Assembly (NCBI RefSeq): GCF_020510625.1
Contig: NZ_CP075191.1
Span: forward strand, 2,704,001-2,768,000
Length of the DNA stretch: 64,000 nt
Direction: 5' to 3'
Origin: Ferribacterium limneticum
GTDB lineage: Bacteria > Pseudomonadota > Gammaproteobacteria > Burkholderiales > Rhodocyclaceae
Positions 10,376 through 18,044 of this stretch are shown one piece after another. The translations under genes and the position numbers were made by a program. The notes under the pieces are model-generated. The model searched no databases and was not told the origin of the DNA. It saw nothing but the letters and a program-made list of their open reading frames with translations. Every line of letters begins with the position of its first letter. Within the stretch, counting starts at the first letter, position 1.

Positions 10376-10678
10376 ATGTGGCCGTTTGACCAACCTCCGA
10401 ACTGCGCGACCGTTGTCTCGAACAGTATTATTGAGAAACGGAAGCCAATACTTAACGTCTCCCACGACGAAGATGATCATGGATGGCAATTTTTGGACAA
10501 TGAGAGCGAAGAACTCGATGATTTGTGCATTGTCGGCTTAGGGCACATTCTCGAGGTTGATCCTTCTATGGCCGGCCTTGCAATTCTTGAACCAGGGTGG
10601 CAAGCAACGCGCGCTGATATCAATTCCGAATGGGTAATTGAACGTATTCCCCCAGAGGAAGAGGTCGATGCAACCTAA
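10376..10678 (+). CDS. Cassette 2 protein A, DUF2185-like (tentative)
   Basis: 100-residue acidic cytoplasmic protein starting 5 nt after the core site of attC1. The pattern VVSNSIIEKRKPILNVSHDEDDHGWQFL, then HILEVDPSMAGLAILEPGWQATR, resembles DUF2185/Imm33-type small proteins, some of which act as immunity proteins; I give this only as a likeness. No ribosome site is evident in the cassette. Its stop overlaps the start of the next gene, so the two are probably translated together and carried as one two-gene cassette. Confidence 0.7.
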   Translation: MWPFDQPPNCATVVSNSIIEKRKPILNVSHDEDDHGWQFLDNESEELDDLCIVGLGHILEVDPSMAGLAILEPGWQATRADINSEWVIERIPPEEEVDAT

Positions 10679-10934
10679 CCCTGCGCTCACCCTCAACGCA
10701 AAAGTCATCCTGACAACATTCAATGGCACCGCTGCTTCGCCAGAAGAGTGTCCGCGTGGCGAAAACTATTGGTTACTTATTGGTAGCACTGGGCATATTG
10801 CCGAAGCAAAAAATAAAAATGGTCGTGTCCTAGTTCTATTTGACGAGTCGGTTTCCGGAAAAGGGCTGCATTGTCACAACCCAGTTCCCAACAGTCTCTA
10901 CATCCTTGAGTCTGATCTAAAAGCAGTTTCATGA
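10668..10934 (+). CDS. Cassette 2 protein B, unknown function
   Basis: 88 residues from ATG 10668, which overlaps the last codons of the preceding gene (11 nt shared). The sequence NYWLLIGSTGHIAEAKNKNGRVLVLFDESVSGKGLHCHNP suggests a small beta-rich domain; I do not recognise a family. Upstream in-frame ATG 10638 would give a longer overlap and is less likely. The gene ends 20 nt before the R'' site of attC2, so its 3' end abuts the interrupted recombination site. Confidence 0.7.
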   Translation: MQPNPALTLNAKVILTTFNGTAASPEECPRGENYWLLIGSTGHIAEAKNKNGRVLVLFDESVSGKGLHCHNPVPNSLYILESDLKAVS

Positions 10935-10959
10935 CGCCGGCTCCCACCATCACACCTAA

Positions 10960-12939
10960 TCGGGTAGCCAGGGGTTTCTCTCCCCCGGCCCCCACACCAC
11001 CCACCGTGCGGGTCCGCAGTGGGCGGTTCAACGAGATGGCTCGCTCGACTAAGACGTGTAGCCCTGTACCTTGCACCATAACTGCTTGATTCTCGGTACG
11101 CCCTGGCGCTGAAGCCAGTCATTGTTCAACGCTTGCTGCATGGCCGGAGTTCGTGCCATGTGCCAGTAGCTCTTGCTGCTGACGCCATGCTGGATCGCCG
11201 TCTTCAGGCTGACGCCCAAGGCCAGCAGGTGGCTGATCTTCGTACGCGGCCAGCGCCATTGTTTCCAATAGCACATCCGGATGCGCCTTCTCAGCCACTC
11301 GTCCAGTTCCGGGATCGGCCGGTAGTACTCGCTGATGCCAAAGTATCCCAGCCAGCCTCGCACGTATTGCCCCAACTTGTGCATCCGGTACGCCATCGAC
11401 ACTCCCCAGCTTCTGCCGGTGAGTTCCTTCACGCGGTGCTTGAATGCCGCCAGCTTCTTTTCCTGCCAGCGGATTTTGCCCCGATTGATGGTGAAGCCCA
11501 GAAAGCCGCACTCGCTCATTCTCGCAACCTTGCTTTTGGCAGGGTTGAGTTTGAGTTTCAGTCGTCCTTCCAAGTAGCGCGTCAAACTTTGCATGACTCG
11601 TTCTCCTGCCCGCTGGCTTTTGACCAGGATGACCATGTCGTCGGCGTAACGGGCGAAGCGGTGGCCGCGCCCTTCGAGTTCGTGGTCAAGTTCGTTGAGC
11701 AGGATATTGGCCAGGAGCGGCGACAAAGGCCCGCCTTGTGGCGTGCCGATGGCGCTGGGCTCAATGTGCTCTCCGACCAGCACACCGGCGCGCAGGTAGC
11801 GTCCGATCAGGGCCAGCAACGCTTTGTCGTGGATCGTTCGCCCGAGTATTTTCATCAACACGTCGTGATTGACGGTATCAAAGAATTTGGCGAGGTCGAT
11901 GTCCACGGCGATGGCGTAGCCGTCCTTGACGTGCACTTGTACCTGCTTAATCGCTTGGTGGGCATTGCGGCCCGGTCGGAAGCCGAAGCTCGAATCCGAG
12001 AAGCTCGGTTCGAAGATCGGCGTGAGCACTTGGGCGATGGCTTGCTGGATGACCCGGTCCATCACGGTCGGGATACCCAGCAGCCGCTTGCCGCCGTCGT
12101 CCTTGGGAATTTCTACCCGGCGGACGGCGAGCGGACGATAGCGCCCGGTTTCGAGTTGGCGGCGGGAGTCTTCCCAATGCGCCCGCAGGTGGGCGGGAAA
12201 GTCTTCTATGGCGATGCCGTCTATGCCCGGCGCGCCTTTGTTGGCTTTCACGCGTTTCCATGCGCTGCGCAGGTTGTCGCTGGTGAGGACCGCTGCCAGT
12301 AACTCGCTTGTTGCCACTTCTTTCGTCTCGTCTTGGTTCAAGGCTCGGGGCGGTTTGCTCGCCGGCTCGCCTTCCCCGTCTGGGGATAATGCGGATTCGC
12401 CGAGATCATGCCGTCTGCTCCTTGTGTTTCGTTGTTTGGTCCTTCGCCGGCCCTAACCCGGCCGGCTACTATGACCGCTGCTGACTTCTGCCACGTCACT
12501 TCAGCCATTGCTGGCCGAGGCGCTGATCCGTCATTGAACGTTGCTGCCCGCTTCGGTCGCCCTTGATGCGGGGCAGCCCGCATCGACGCTGGTCGTTTGG
12601 GACTGGCACAACCCGGCCACCTTTCGTTCAATTTCCGTTTCCGCTTGCGCGGCAGATCTCCCCAGGTAAGAACGCGATGTTTCCGCGCACAAGCGCCGCA
12701 TTTACCGTGCCGGTCGTACCGGTGGGCTTCGCTGTCATGTGCCAGCTCGCCTCGACCTGCTCGGCCTTCTATGCAGTTTCTGTCCGTCGCCTCGCGCATT
12801 TGCACTCCGGCTTCCTCCAGACAAGCCCTCACGAACTTGCCCTTGCCTTCGGCTAGTGGTTATCCTTGTCGCATGCAACAAGCTCGGTACTCCCACAGGG
12901 GACTTCCACCCCATTACATCGCGCCCATGCTGGGCGCAC
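10960..12939 (-). mobile_element. Group IIC-attC intron
   Basis: 1980 bp on the bottom strand of attC2. The 5' end is GTGCGCCCAGCATGGGCG (12939 downward), the usual start of class C introns. The 5' ribozyme part fills 12342-12939. Domain V is a 9-bp hairpin at 10996-11027 (ACCGCCCAC / GTGGGTGGT on the intron strand). Domain VI follows and the 3' end is CCCGAT. The encoded protein is 11049-12341. Class C introns of this group insert specifically into attC bottom strands after a TTGTT-like sequence; here the exon ends GAATGT. Confidence 0.92.
11049..12341 (-). CDS. ltrA: Group II intron reverse transcriptase/maturase
   Basis: 430 residues. RT blocks can be followed from VKANKGAPGIDGI and YRPLAVRRVEIPK through the palm motifs AVDIDLAKFFDTVNHD and RYADDMVILVKS (YADD catalytic site) to the thumb/maturase domain X (KIRWQEKKLAAFKHRVKELTGR, YVRGWLGYFGISEYY). 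There is no H-N-H endonuclease domain at the C-terminus, as expected for class C introns, which use single-stranded or folded targets. It helps splicing and primes reverse transcription of the intron RNA. The frame is intact, so the intron may still be mobile. Confidence 0.95.
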   Translation of the reverse strand: MNQDETKEVATSELLAAVLTSDNLRSAWKRVKANKGAPGIDGIAIEDFPAHLRAHWEDSRRQLETGRYRPLAVRRVEIPKDDGGKRLLGIPTVMDRVIQQAIAQVLTPIFEPSFSDSSFGFRPGRNAHQAIKQVQVHVKDGYAIAVDIDLAKFFDTVNHDVLMKILGRTIHDKALLALIGRYLRAGVLVGEHIEPSAIGTPQGGPLSPLLANILLNELDHELEGRGHRFARYADDMVILVKSQRAGERVMQSLTRYLEGRLKLKLNPAKSKVARMSECGFLGFTINRGKIRWQEKKLAAFKHRVKELTGRSWGVSMAYRMHKLGQYVRGWLGYFGISEYYRPIPELDEWLRRRIRMCYWKQWRWPRTKISHLLALGVSLKTAIQHGVSSKSYWHMARTPAMQQALNNDWLQRQGVPRIKQLWCKVQGYTS

Positions 12940-13029
12940 ACATTCCGCTCAACCGGACCGCCTGCAATCGTCGCTTTGCGCCGCTTGCAGCCGTCCGGTT
13001 AGCTAAACGTTATGCAGCAAGGAGAAATC

Positions 13030-13524
13030 ATGGCCGTACCTGAAGCAACAGCTCTTCTCGCAGGTTTTGTTCTCGCGCATGCTGCCTGGAGTGTTTCTGA
13101 TCTTCCTGAAGGCCAATTGTTGGTGCCCTTGGCCATGATCGAAGAAGGTTCTGAGCGAAAACTAGTTCGTTTCGAGGCAGAAACGCAGGAGGAAGCCATC
13201 TCCAAGGGGAAGGAATTCGTTCTGGAGCAGAAGGCCGCTGCATCTACATGGGCTTTTGCGCGAGAGGGCCAAATTAATACCGCCACTGGTTACGTTGACA
13301 TTCTCGTTGTCGAGGCTTGGTCTGACGGTATGGCGGAACCAATTACCTATATCCAACCGTTTCAGCCTTTTGCTTCTGGTTCGTTCAAATTATTGGGTCC
13401 GGCGGTACCGGTTGTCGGTGGTTCAATGCTTAGCCCCGAGGCGTCTGAACCCTATCTAGCTGTGCTCTATCGCGGAATATCTTCGCATGAGAAAGCCGCT
13501 AGTCTTTGGGCATCGTGGCAGTAG
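13030..13524 (+). CDS. Cassette 3 protein, unknown function
   Basis: 164 residues. ATG 13030 is chosen for the AAGGAG site 5 nt upstream; another in-frame ATG (13012) lies inside the core site GTTATGC itself. The protein begins with a short hydrophobic stretch (LLAGFVLAHAAWSV), then a soluble domain with RFEAETQEEAISKGKEFVLEQKAAASTWAFAREG and GYVDILVVEAWSDGMAEPITYIQPF. I do not recognise a family. GC content and codon use are lower than in the flanking housekeeping genes, as usual for cassettes. Confidence 0.75.
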   Translation: MAVPEATALLAGFVLAHAAWSVSDLPEGQLLVPLAMIEEGSERKLVRFEAETQEEAISKGKEFVLEQKAAASTWAFAREGQINTATGYVDILVVEAWSDGMAEPITYIQPFQPFASGSFKLLGPAVPVVGGSMLSPEASEPYLAVLYRGISSHEKAASLWASWQ

Positions 13525-13533
13525 TGCGTTGCC

Positions 13534-13593
13534 GCATAACCCTGCAATCAACCCGACCGGCCTGACGGCCGTCGGGTTATTTCCACGTTAGAC
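13534..13593 (+). repeat. attC3 recombination site
   Basis: 60-bp site, R'' GCATAAC (13534-13540), R' GTTAGAC (13587-13593). Arms CAACCCGACCGGCC and GGCCGTCGGGTTATT pair closely, with inner loop CTGAC. Confidence 0.9.
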
Positions 13594-13597
13594 CGCT

Positions 13598-13978
13598 ATG
13601 CCCGACTACGCCTGGCTCTGTCATTCGTGCCACGCCACCAATCCCGCGGGTTCTGAAGTTTGTGGCGCTTGCGGCTGTCCCGCTGTGGCCAGTGTCGCTG
13701 ACATCGAGGAAGCGAAGACCGGTGTAAAACAACCGCCACGCTTGTCTCGAAAGCAATGGCAAACTCAGCGACGCACTGAAATTACAGCACTTCCTTTCTG
13801 GAAGAAGCCTGCCGCCTATACCCTCCAAGTAATGCGGGTGCTCGGCGCAGTCTTCGTCTTGAGCGCTATATTTAATTTCTCACTTTACGCCGGGCTCATC
13901 GGGTTTGGCATCATCCTTGTTGCTGAAGTCTTGTTCAGCCTCCTCAAGGGGCCGCCGTATCTTTGGGAGGGCAGCTAG
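13598..13978 (+). CDS. Cassette 4 protein, zinc-ribbon membrane protein
   Basis: 126 residues starting 4 nt after the attC3 core. The N-terminus carries a four-cysteine zinc ribbon (WLCHSCHATNPAGSEVCGACG), a basic linker with SRKQWQTQRR, then a hydrophobic region of two close helices (about residues 75-95 and 98-116: VMRVLGAVFVLSAIFNFSLYAG and IGFGIILVAEVLFSLL). It is likely an inner-membrane protein with a cytoplasmic metal-binding head. The function is unknown. Confidence 0.75.
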   Translation: MPDYAWLCHSCHATNPAGSEVCGACGCPAVASVADIEEAKTGVKQPPRLSRKQWQTQRRTEITALPFWKKPAAYTLQVMRVLGAVFVLSAIFNFSLYAGLIGFGIILVAEVLFSLLKGPPYLWEGS

Positions 13979-14004
13979 GTGTCGCGTCTAGCCCAACAGT
14001 CGCA

Positions 14005-14085
14005 GCTTAACGTCCCGGCCAAGGCGCACCCTTCGGTCGCTGGGGCAACCGGCAAGCCGGCTGCCCCTTGCCTACAAGGTTAGCC
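14005..14085 (+). repeat. attC4 recombination site
   Basis: R'' GCTTAAC (14005-14011) and R' GTTAGCC (14079-14085). The central stem GGGGCAACCGGC / GCCGGCTGCCCC is strong. A second RYYYAAC match (GCCCAAC, 13991-13997) lies just upstream, but aligns less well with the right arm. Confidence 0.8.
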
Positions 14086-14553
14086 ATGACCATCTCGCGC
14101 AATCAACTGGCGTTAGCTTTGAGCGCAATTCCGCTATCCATTGTTATGTTTGTTTGGCCAGAACTTTTTCTCTGGTCCAAGGTTGTGCATCTTCCGAGTT
14201 GGGCTGAACTCTTGCCAACCCCAATTTTCGCCGGTGCGTACGTGTCACTCCTGTACCTACTTCCAGCGGCTTTTCTTGCTGACTCCTTTGCTGGCGCCAA
14301 ACGTGCGTTACTCATGGCCGTGGCAATCACGCCAATCGCCGCCGTTTCTACCTACGCGGTTGATCCCATACATCTCAACAAATACCTTCCGTATAACGTG
14401 GTGTTTCATTACTTTTGGGCAATCCTGTTTTGCCTGCTGCTCCCGGCACTCACACTGGGCACAATCCGCAAACTGGCAAGTTCTCGGGGGCAGCATGGCT
14501 CCCCTTCCACCTCAGAGGGAAACTCTGCCGGCAAGCCGGCTTCGCGTCCCTGA
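14086..14553 (+). CDS. Cassette 5 protein, small integral membrane protein
   Basis: 155 residues. ATG 14086 follows the core site without a gap. The only ribosome-site-like bases (AAGG, 14076-14079) belong to the end of the previous attC. Four hydrophobic helices are apparent (about 8-30, 46-68, 74-95, 108-128). The last 26 residues (from about RGQHGSPSTSEG) are encoded by attC5 and end in TGA only 4 nt before the R' core. The product is probably an inner-membrane protein of unknown role. Confidence 0.72.
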   Translation: MTISRNQLALALSAIPLSIVMFVWPELFLWSKVVHLPSWAELLPTPIFAGAYVSLLYLLPAAFLADSFAGAKRALLMAVAITPIAAVSTYAVDPIHLNKYLPYNVVFHYFWAILFCLLLPALTLGTIRKLASSRGQHGSPSTSEGNSAGKPASRP

Positions 14554-14564
14554 GAACGTTAGCC
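14475..14564 (+). repeat. attC5 recombination site (degenerate R'')
   Basis: R' GTTAGCC is at 14558-14564. The left end aligns with it through TTCTCGGGG versus TTCTCAGGG, placing R'' near 14475 as GGCAAGT, which has lost the invariant AAC. The inner stem GCCGGC/GCCGGC is present. Confidence 0.6.
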
Positions 14565-14581
14565 GTAATGAAGAGAGCCAC

Positions 14582-14989
14582 ATGGTTAAGCGTATGAAGG
14601 TGGGAAATGTGTACCTCGAAATACCTGAGGGTACTGCAAGCCATATCCAAGTTTCACCCGCGCGACAACCTGTCAGGGCAGAAAAGCCAGAGGAACCCGA
14701 GCCTCTCGAAGAGCCCCAGTATATTTACCGTCCCAACGACCCATTTCGCGCTTCAATTGATGAAGCACACGCCATCGCCAGCATTAGCTCGACTCAGAAA
14801 CCATGGGTAAAGAAAGCATGGTTTATCATTTTTATCATTGGCCCATTGCTGTATGGCGAATTGCATGCCTTGTCTCTCGCAATAGCTGATAGCGCCTCCC
14901 CTTGGCTAGCCTTTCTGAGAGCAAATGCGCTAGTCCTGCCTCTTTGGCTCATCTACTTCTTTATTTGGCGCAGAAAGGTAAAGTCCTGA
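14582..14989 (+). CDS. Cassette 6 protein, C-terminally membrane-anchored
   Basis: 135 residues from ATG 14582 (MVKRMKVGNVYLEIPEG), 17 nt into the cassette. The N-terminal 75 residues are soluble and include a Pro/Glu-rich stretch (RAEKPEEPEPLEEPQYIYRP). Two hydrophobic helices follow (about 82-103 and 111-129) with the basic end RRKVKS. I know no family for it. An earlier ATG (14568) reads only a nine-codon frame. Confidence 0.7.
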   Translation: MVKRMKVGNVYLEIPEGTASHIQVSPARQPVRAEKPEEPEPLEEPQYIYRPNDPFRASIDEAHAIASISSTQKPWVKKAWFIIFIIGPLLYGELHALSLAIADSASPWLAFLRANALVLPLWLIYFFIWRRKVKS

Positions 14990-15009
14990 TGCTTACTGCA
15001 ACACTCCCA

Positions 15010-15095
15010 GCCAATCCTCCTGTCGAGGCGCGGCTTCACCGCTGGGATGCCATGCCGGCGGCGCCGACCCGGCGCCCCTCACTGCTACGTTTGGC
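15010..15095 (+). repeat. attC6 recombination site
   Basis: R'' GCCAATC (15010-15016) and R' GTTTGGC (15089-15095) are complementary except one base. The arms GAGGCGCGG and GGCGCCCCTC pair in part. Both cores deviate from RYYYAAC/GTTRRRY at one position. Confidence 0.65.
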
Positions 15096-15113
15096 GTCAA
15101 AACAGGAGGCTGT

Positions 15114-15845
15114 GTGAGCAATTTCAATGACGGCGATACCGTATCTCTTAGCGGGGCTCCAATTTATCGGCATGCCGAGAGCACACCGTGGGCACCGCCT
15201 CAGGGGGAAGTGTGTATCGAACAAATTTCAGATCATATTGAAACTCACCTTGGGAAGGTCGAAACGGTTTTTCACGAGATTGCTTCCGACACGGTTCACA
15301 TCGATGTCCACTTCGTTAAACCTTCAGAGGGGGTTCCTTTTGCTCGCCTGGTCACTTCCGGCATGAGCGACCTACCGATGACAACACCAGCTGAAGCTTC
15401 TGTTCCACAGTTTGCCGAGCTTATGGTCACGCTCCCAGCAAGTTGGAGGCTCGACCAAAAGTCCTTCGAAGATGAAAACTGGTATTGGCCTGTTCGCTTA
15501 ATAAAATACTTGGCGTGGATGCCGCACAAATATAAAACATGGCTTGGTTTTGGGCATTCCATTCCAAATGGAGACCCGGCAGAACCATACGCGGCCAATA
15601 CCAAGCTTTGCGGTGCAATTGTGTTGCCATCAATTACCGTTCCCGGCGAATTTCACACTCTCCGCATCGACGATCAGAAGGAGATCACGTTCTATTCTGT
15701 CGTTCCCCTCTACGCGGAGGAAATGAATCTGAAGCTCCGTTCCGGGACTGACGAACTCCTGGAGCGGTTCAGTAAGAAGGACGTCACGGATATCATTTCC
15801 GTTACTCGACCCAACGTTGCGAAAAAACTGTTTGGCTTTTTATGA
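15114..15845 (+). CDS. Cassette 7 protein, suppressor-of-fused (SUFU) domain
   Basis: 243 residues, GTG start at 15114 behind AGGAGG. The sequence THLGKVETVFHEIASDTVHIDVHFVKPSEG, then LMVTLPASW and YAANTKLCGAIVLPSI, followed by DQKEITFYSVVPLYAEEMNLKL, is the bacterial SUFU-like fold. In bacteria SUFU proteins are common immunity proteins of polymorphic toxin systems; here there is no toxin gene beside it. It is soluble and cytoplasmic. Codon use is more AT-rich than in the flanking operons. No clear attC follows its stop; the next gene begins 40 nt downstream. Confidence 0.85.
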   Translation: MSNFNDGDTVSLSGAPIYRHAESTPWAPPQGEVCIEQISDHIETHLGKVETVFHEIASDTVHIDVHFVKPSEGVPFARLVTSGMSDLPMTTPAEASVPQFAELMVTLPASWRLDQKSFEDENWYWPVRLIKYLAWMPHKYKTWLGFGHSIPNGDPAEPYAANTKLCGAIVLPSITVPGEFHTLRIDDQKEITFYSVVPLYAEEMNLKLRSGTDELLERFSKKDVTDIISVTRPNVAKKLFGFL

Positions 15846-15885
15846 CATTGACGTCCGCCCCATCATTCCACTGAACGCTAGCGAG

Positions 15886-16344
15886 CTTATGGAACAGTAC
15901 GAGCGCAACATCCTCCAGCACATCGAAGAGCACGGTTGCAGCGTTACCTCTGTGTTTGACCCAGAGGAAGCAGAGCCGCCCTTTTCTTACTCCATCGGAA
16001 TCGCCAGATCATCCGCGGCCCCAGAACTCATCATCGTCGGGCTCGGCTCCAAGCTGTCGCACTGGATGGTCAATGAGTACAACCGCCGGGTTCGAGCAGG
16101 TGAGCAGCTCCTCCCTGGGGTTCTCTATTTGGGTTTCCTTGAGGGTTTCGCGGTTCAATTTCGTCCCGTCGCGCGTGAGCACCGCGCCGAGTACATGCGT
16201 TCTACCTGCTGGCTGCATGGCGGCGACGAGTTCGACGCGCTACAGCTGATCTGGCCCAATACTTCAGGTGTTTGGCCTTGGGACGCGGAGGCCTCGGACT
16301 GGTTCCGAGCCAACCAGCCTTTGCTTGCGGGAGAGGTGGCGTGA
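15886..16344 (+). CDS. DUF4262 domain protein
   Basis: 152 residues from ATG 15886 (MEQYERNILQHIEEHGCSVTSVF). DPEEAEPPFSYSIGIARSSAAPELIIVGLGSKLSHWMVNEY is the DUF4262 core seen in many small bacterial proteins of unknown function. ATG is 7 nt after AACGCTAGCG, which may be a decayed core site, since the next gene begins after a similar AACGCTAG. In that case it is its own cassette; otherwise it shares one with the SUFU gene. Another frame start at 15817 would overlap the SUFU gene. Confidence 0.75.
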   Translation, partial: LMEQYERNILQHIEEHGCSVTSVFDPEEAEPPFSYSIGIARSSAAPELIIVGLGSKLSHWMVNEYNRRVRAGEQLLPGVLYLGFLEGFAVQFRPVAREHRAEYMRSTCWLHGGDEFDALQLIWPNTSGVWPWDAEASDWFRANQPLLAGEVA

Positions 16345-16401
16345 GGCCCGCTGACACGCCAATCCACCATGCCTTCGGCGATTTGCAACGCTAGATCTCG
16401 G

Positions 16402-16797
16402 ATGAATCAGCGTCCTCCATCTTCGAGCCCGAAGTTCCTTTGGTTAGCTATCGCCATTGCCTACCTGATTTTCGTTGTCACTGGCACCTTCAATCCATGG
16501 CCGGTCGCAGCGAAGCAACTTGCTACTGTCGGTGCCGGCCCGTATGTACCTTTGACCTACTCGTTCGTCGCAAGCGACAGGATGACCTATCGGAGTCAGG
16601 TATATCTGGTTGCCTCGCAGATCGGAAGCTCGTGGAGTACCTACCGCGTCTCGGAAGAAAACAACGTCGCAACGGTTGAAGAGGTGCGCGGGGGGCTTCT
16701 GTATGCCGCGGGGATCGCCATCGCGATCATCTTCGGGGCAATCCTGGGCCTTCGTCGATCAGCAAGTAAGCAAGGTTGCGCAGCAGACGAGGCCTAG
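16402..16797 (+). CDS. Putative cassette protein with two membrane helices
   Basis: 131 residues from ATG 16402, 5 nt after AACGCTAGAT, which may be a degenerate core site. One helix lies near the N-terminus (FLWLAIAIAYLIFVVTGTF) and one near the C-terminus (GGLLYAAGIAIAIIFGAILGL). Between them is a presumably periplasmic domain with LTYSFVASDRMTYRSQVYLVASQ and TYRVSEENNVATV. It resembles small DUF3592-like membrane proteins, but I cannot assign it. GCCTAGC after its stop may be the remains of a last attC. Confidence 0.65.
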   Translation: MNQRPPSSSPKFLWLAIAIAYLIFVVTGTFNPWPVAAKQLATVGAGPYVPLTYSFVASDRMTYRSQVYLVASQIGSSWSTYRVSEENNVATVEEVRGGLLYAAGIAIAIIFGAILGLRRSASKQGCAADEA

Positions 16798-16843
16798 CCC
16801 TTCGTTCCTGCCACCGCGTGGTTCTAAACAAGGGGAGCCAATC

Positions 16844-17950
16844 ATGCCTAATCGAAGACAGTTCCTTCTTTCGTCCATGGTGGCCACGGGCGAACTGGCG
16901 ATTTTGTCGGCGTGCTCATCGGGGCCTCAGGCCGATAGCCATGAACTCACGGCAAGTCGAATCTGGCGTCACGGCCGGGTGGATTCGGGCAACAAGTCGG
17001 CTGTCCTCCGGGAGCTTGTGCGCTATGCAACGTTGGCGCCGTCCAGCCACAACACCCAGTGCTGGAAGTTTCGCGTCGAGGAACGTTCGATTTCCGTTGC
17101 GCCCGATCTGGCCCGGCGATGCCCCGTTGTCGATCCTGACGATCACCATCTGTTTGTCTCGCTCGGCTGCGCCACCGAGAATCTGGTACAGGCTGCGCTG
17201 GCTTTCGGGTTGAACGCCAATGCCGTTTTCGATTCGGCCTCAGGCGGCGAAATCCGTGTGGCGCTGGAGCCGACGAAGCCCGTCGCCAGTGCCCTGTTCA
17301 AGGCCATACCGGAGCGCCAGAGTACGCGTGCCGAGTATGACGGGCAGCCGATTGCCCCGAATGAACTGGCAATGCTGGAAAAAGCGGGCACCGGCAACGG
17401 GGTTCGAGTCATTCTGATGACCGAACGCGCGGCCATGGAAAATGTGCTCGACTATGTCGTTCAGGGCAACACCGCACAAATGGATGACCGCGCTTTTGTC
17501 GAGGAGCTGAAGCACTGGATCCGCTTCAGCGGCAGCGCTGCGGTCCTTCACGGCGACGGCCTTTACACGGCCGCGTCGGGGAATCCGGCGGTGCCAGACT
17601 GGCTGGGCAAGCTGCTGTTTGGCCTGTTCTTCACACCAAGGAGCGAGAACGACAAGTATGCCAAGCATGTGCGCAGCTCGTCCGGGATCGCCATATTTGT
17701 TTCGGCGCTTGAGACACCCGCCCAATGGATCGAAGTCGGCCGTTGCTACGAGCGGTTTGCGCTGCAATCCGCGGCTTTGGGCATCCGCAATGCGATGCTC
17801 AACCAGCCGGTGGAGGTTTCAGCGTTGCGACCGCAGTTCGCTTCCTTTCTTGGCATCGGTGGCCAGCGGCCGGATCTGGTGGTTCGTTTCGGCCGCGGGC
17901 CGAAGCTACCATCGTCGTTGCGACGCCCGCTGGAAGCCGTCCTGGTCTGA
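16844..17950 (+). CDS. Tat-exported nitroreductase-like protein
   Basis: 368 residues from ATG 16844, with AGGGGAG upstream. The N-terminus has a twin-arginine signal (NRRQFLLSSMVATGELAILSAC) with a Cys that could be a lipobox. LAPSSHNTQCWKF and the later ERFALQSAALGIRNAMLNQPVE with LGIGGQRPDLVVRFG are the FMN-binding nitroreductase pattern. It would be a flavoenzyme in the periplasm, folded with FMN before export. The substrate is unknown. It stands between the end of the cassette array and the TIR gene, and no attC can be found after it. The longer frame from 16610 lacks support. Confidence 0.82.
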   Translation: MPNRRQFLLSSMVATGELAILSACSSGPQADSHELTASRIWRHGRVDSGNKSAVLRELVRYATLAPSSHNTQCWKFRVEERSISVAPDLARRCPVVDPDDHHLFVSLGCATENLVQAALAFGLNANAVFDSASGGEIRVALEPTKPVASALFKAIPERQSTRAEYDGQPIAPNELAMLEKAGTGNGVRVILMTERAAMENVLDYVVQGNTAQMDDRAFVEELKHWIRFSGSAAVLHGDGLYTAASGNPAVPDWLGKLLFGLFFTPRSENDKYAKHVRSSSGIAIFVSALETPAQWIEVGRCYERFALQSAALGIRNAMLNQPVEVSALRPQFASFLGIGGQRPDLVVRFGRGPKLPSSLRRPLEAVLV

Positions 17951-18044
17951 GCATACGATGCCTCATGAATGCTCCACGCTTCGGCTCACCGGGCGTTTCC
18001 TTTCCTACTCAAGCTACCGATTCACCTGACCCGAGGGATCCGCA

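Larger units (their letters stand above)
10955..13015 (+). repeat. attC2, split by a group II intron
   Basis: The left part ACCTA (10955-10959) and the right part from 12940 join to R'' ACCTAAC when the intron 10960-12939 is removed. The rest of the site is 12940-13015, with strong arms CAACCGGAC / GTCCGGTT and TGCAA / TTGCA and R' GTTATGC (13009-13015). The rebuilt site is 81 bp. Confidence 0.85.

Noticed and set aside
10671-10680. ACCTAAC at the end of cassette 2 gene A as an attC core
   Set aside because: No partner GTTRRRY within 150 nt, and it falls within the overlapping start of the next gene.
13991-13997. GCCCAAC as R'' of attC4
   Set aside because: Fits RYYYAAC, but the site at 14005 aligns better with the right arm; kept only as an alternative.
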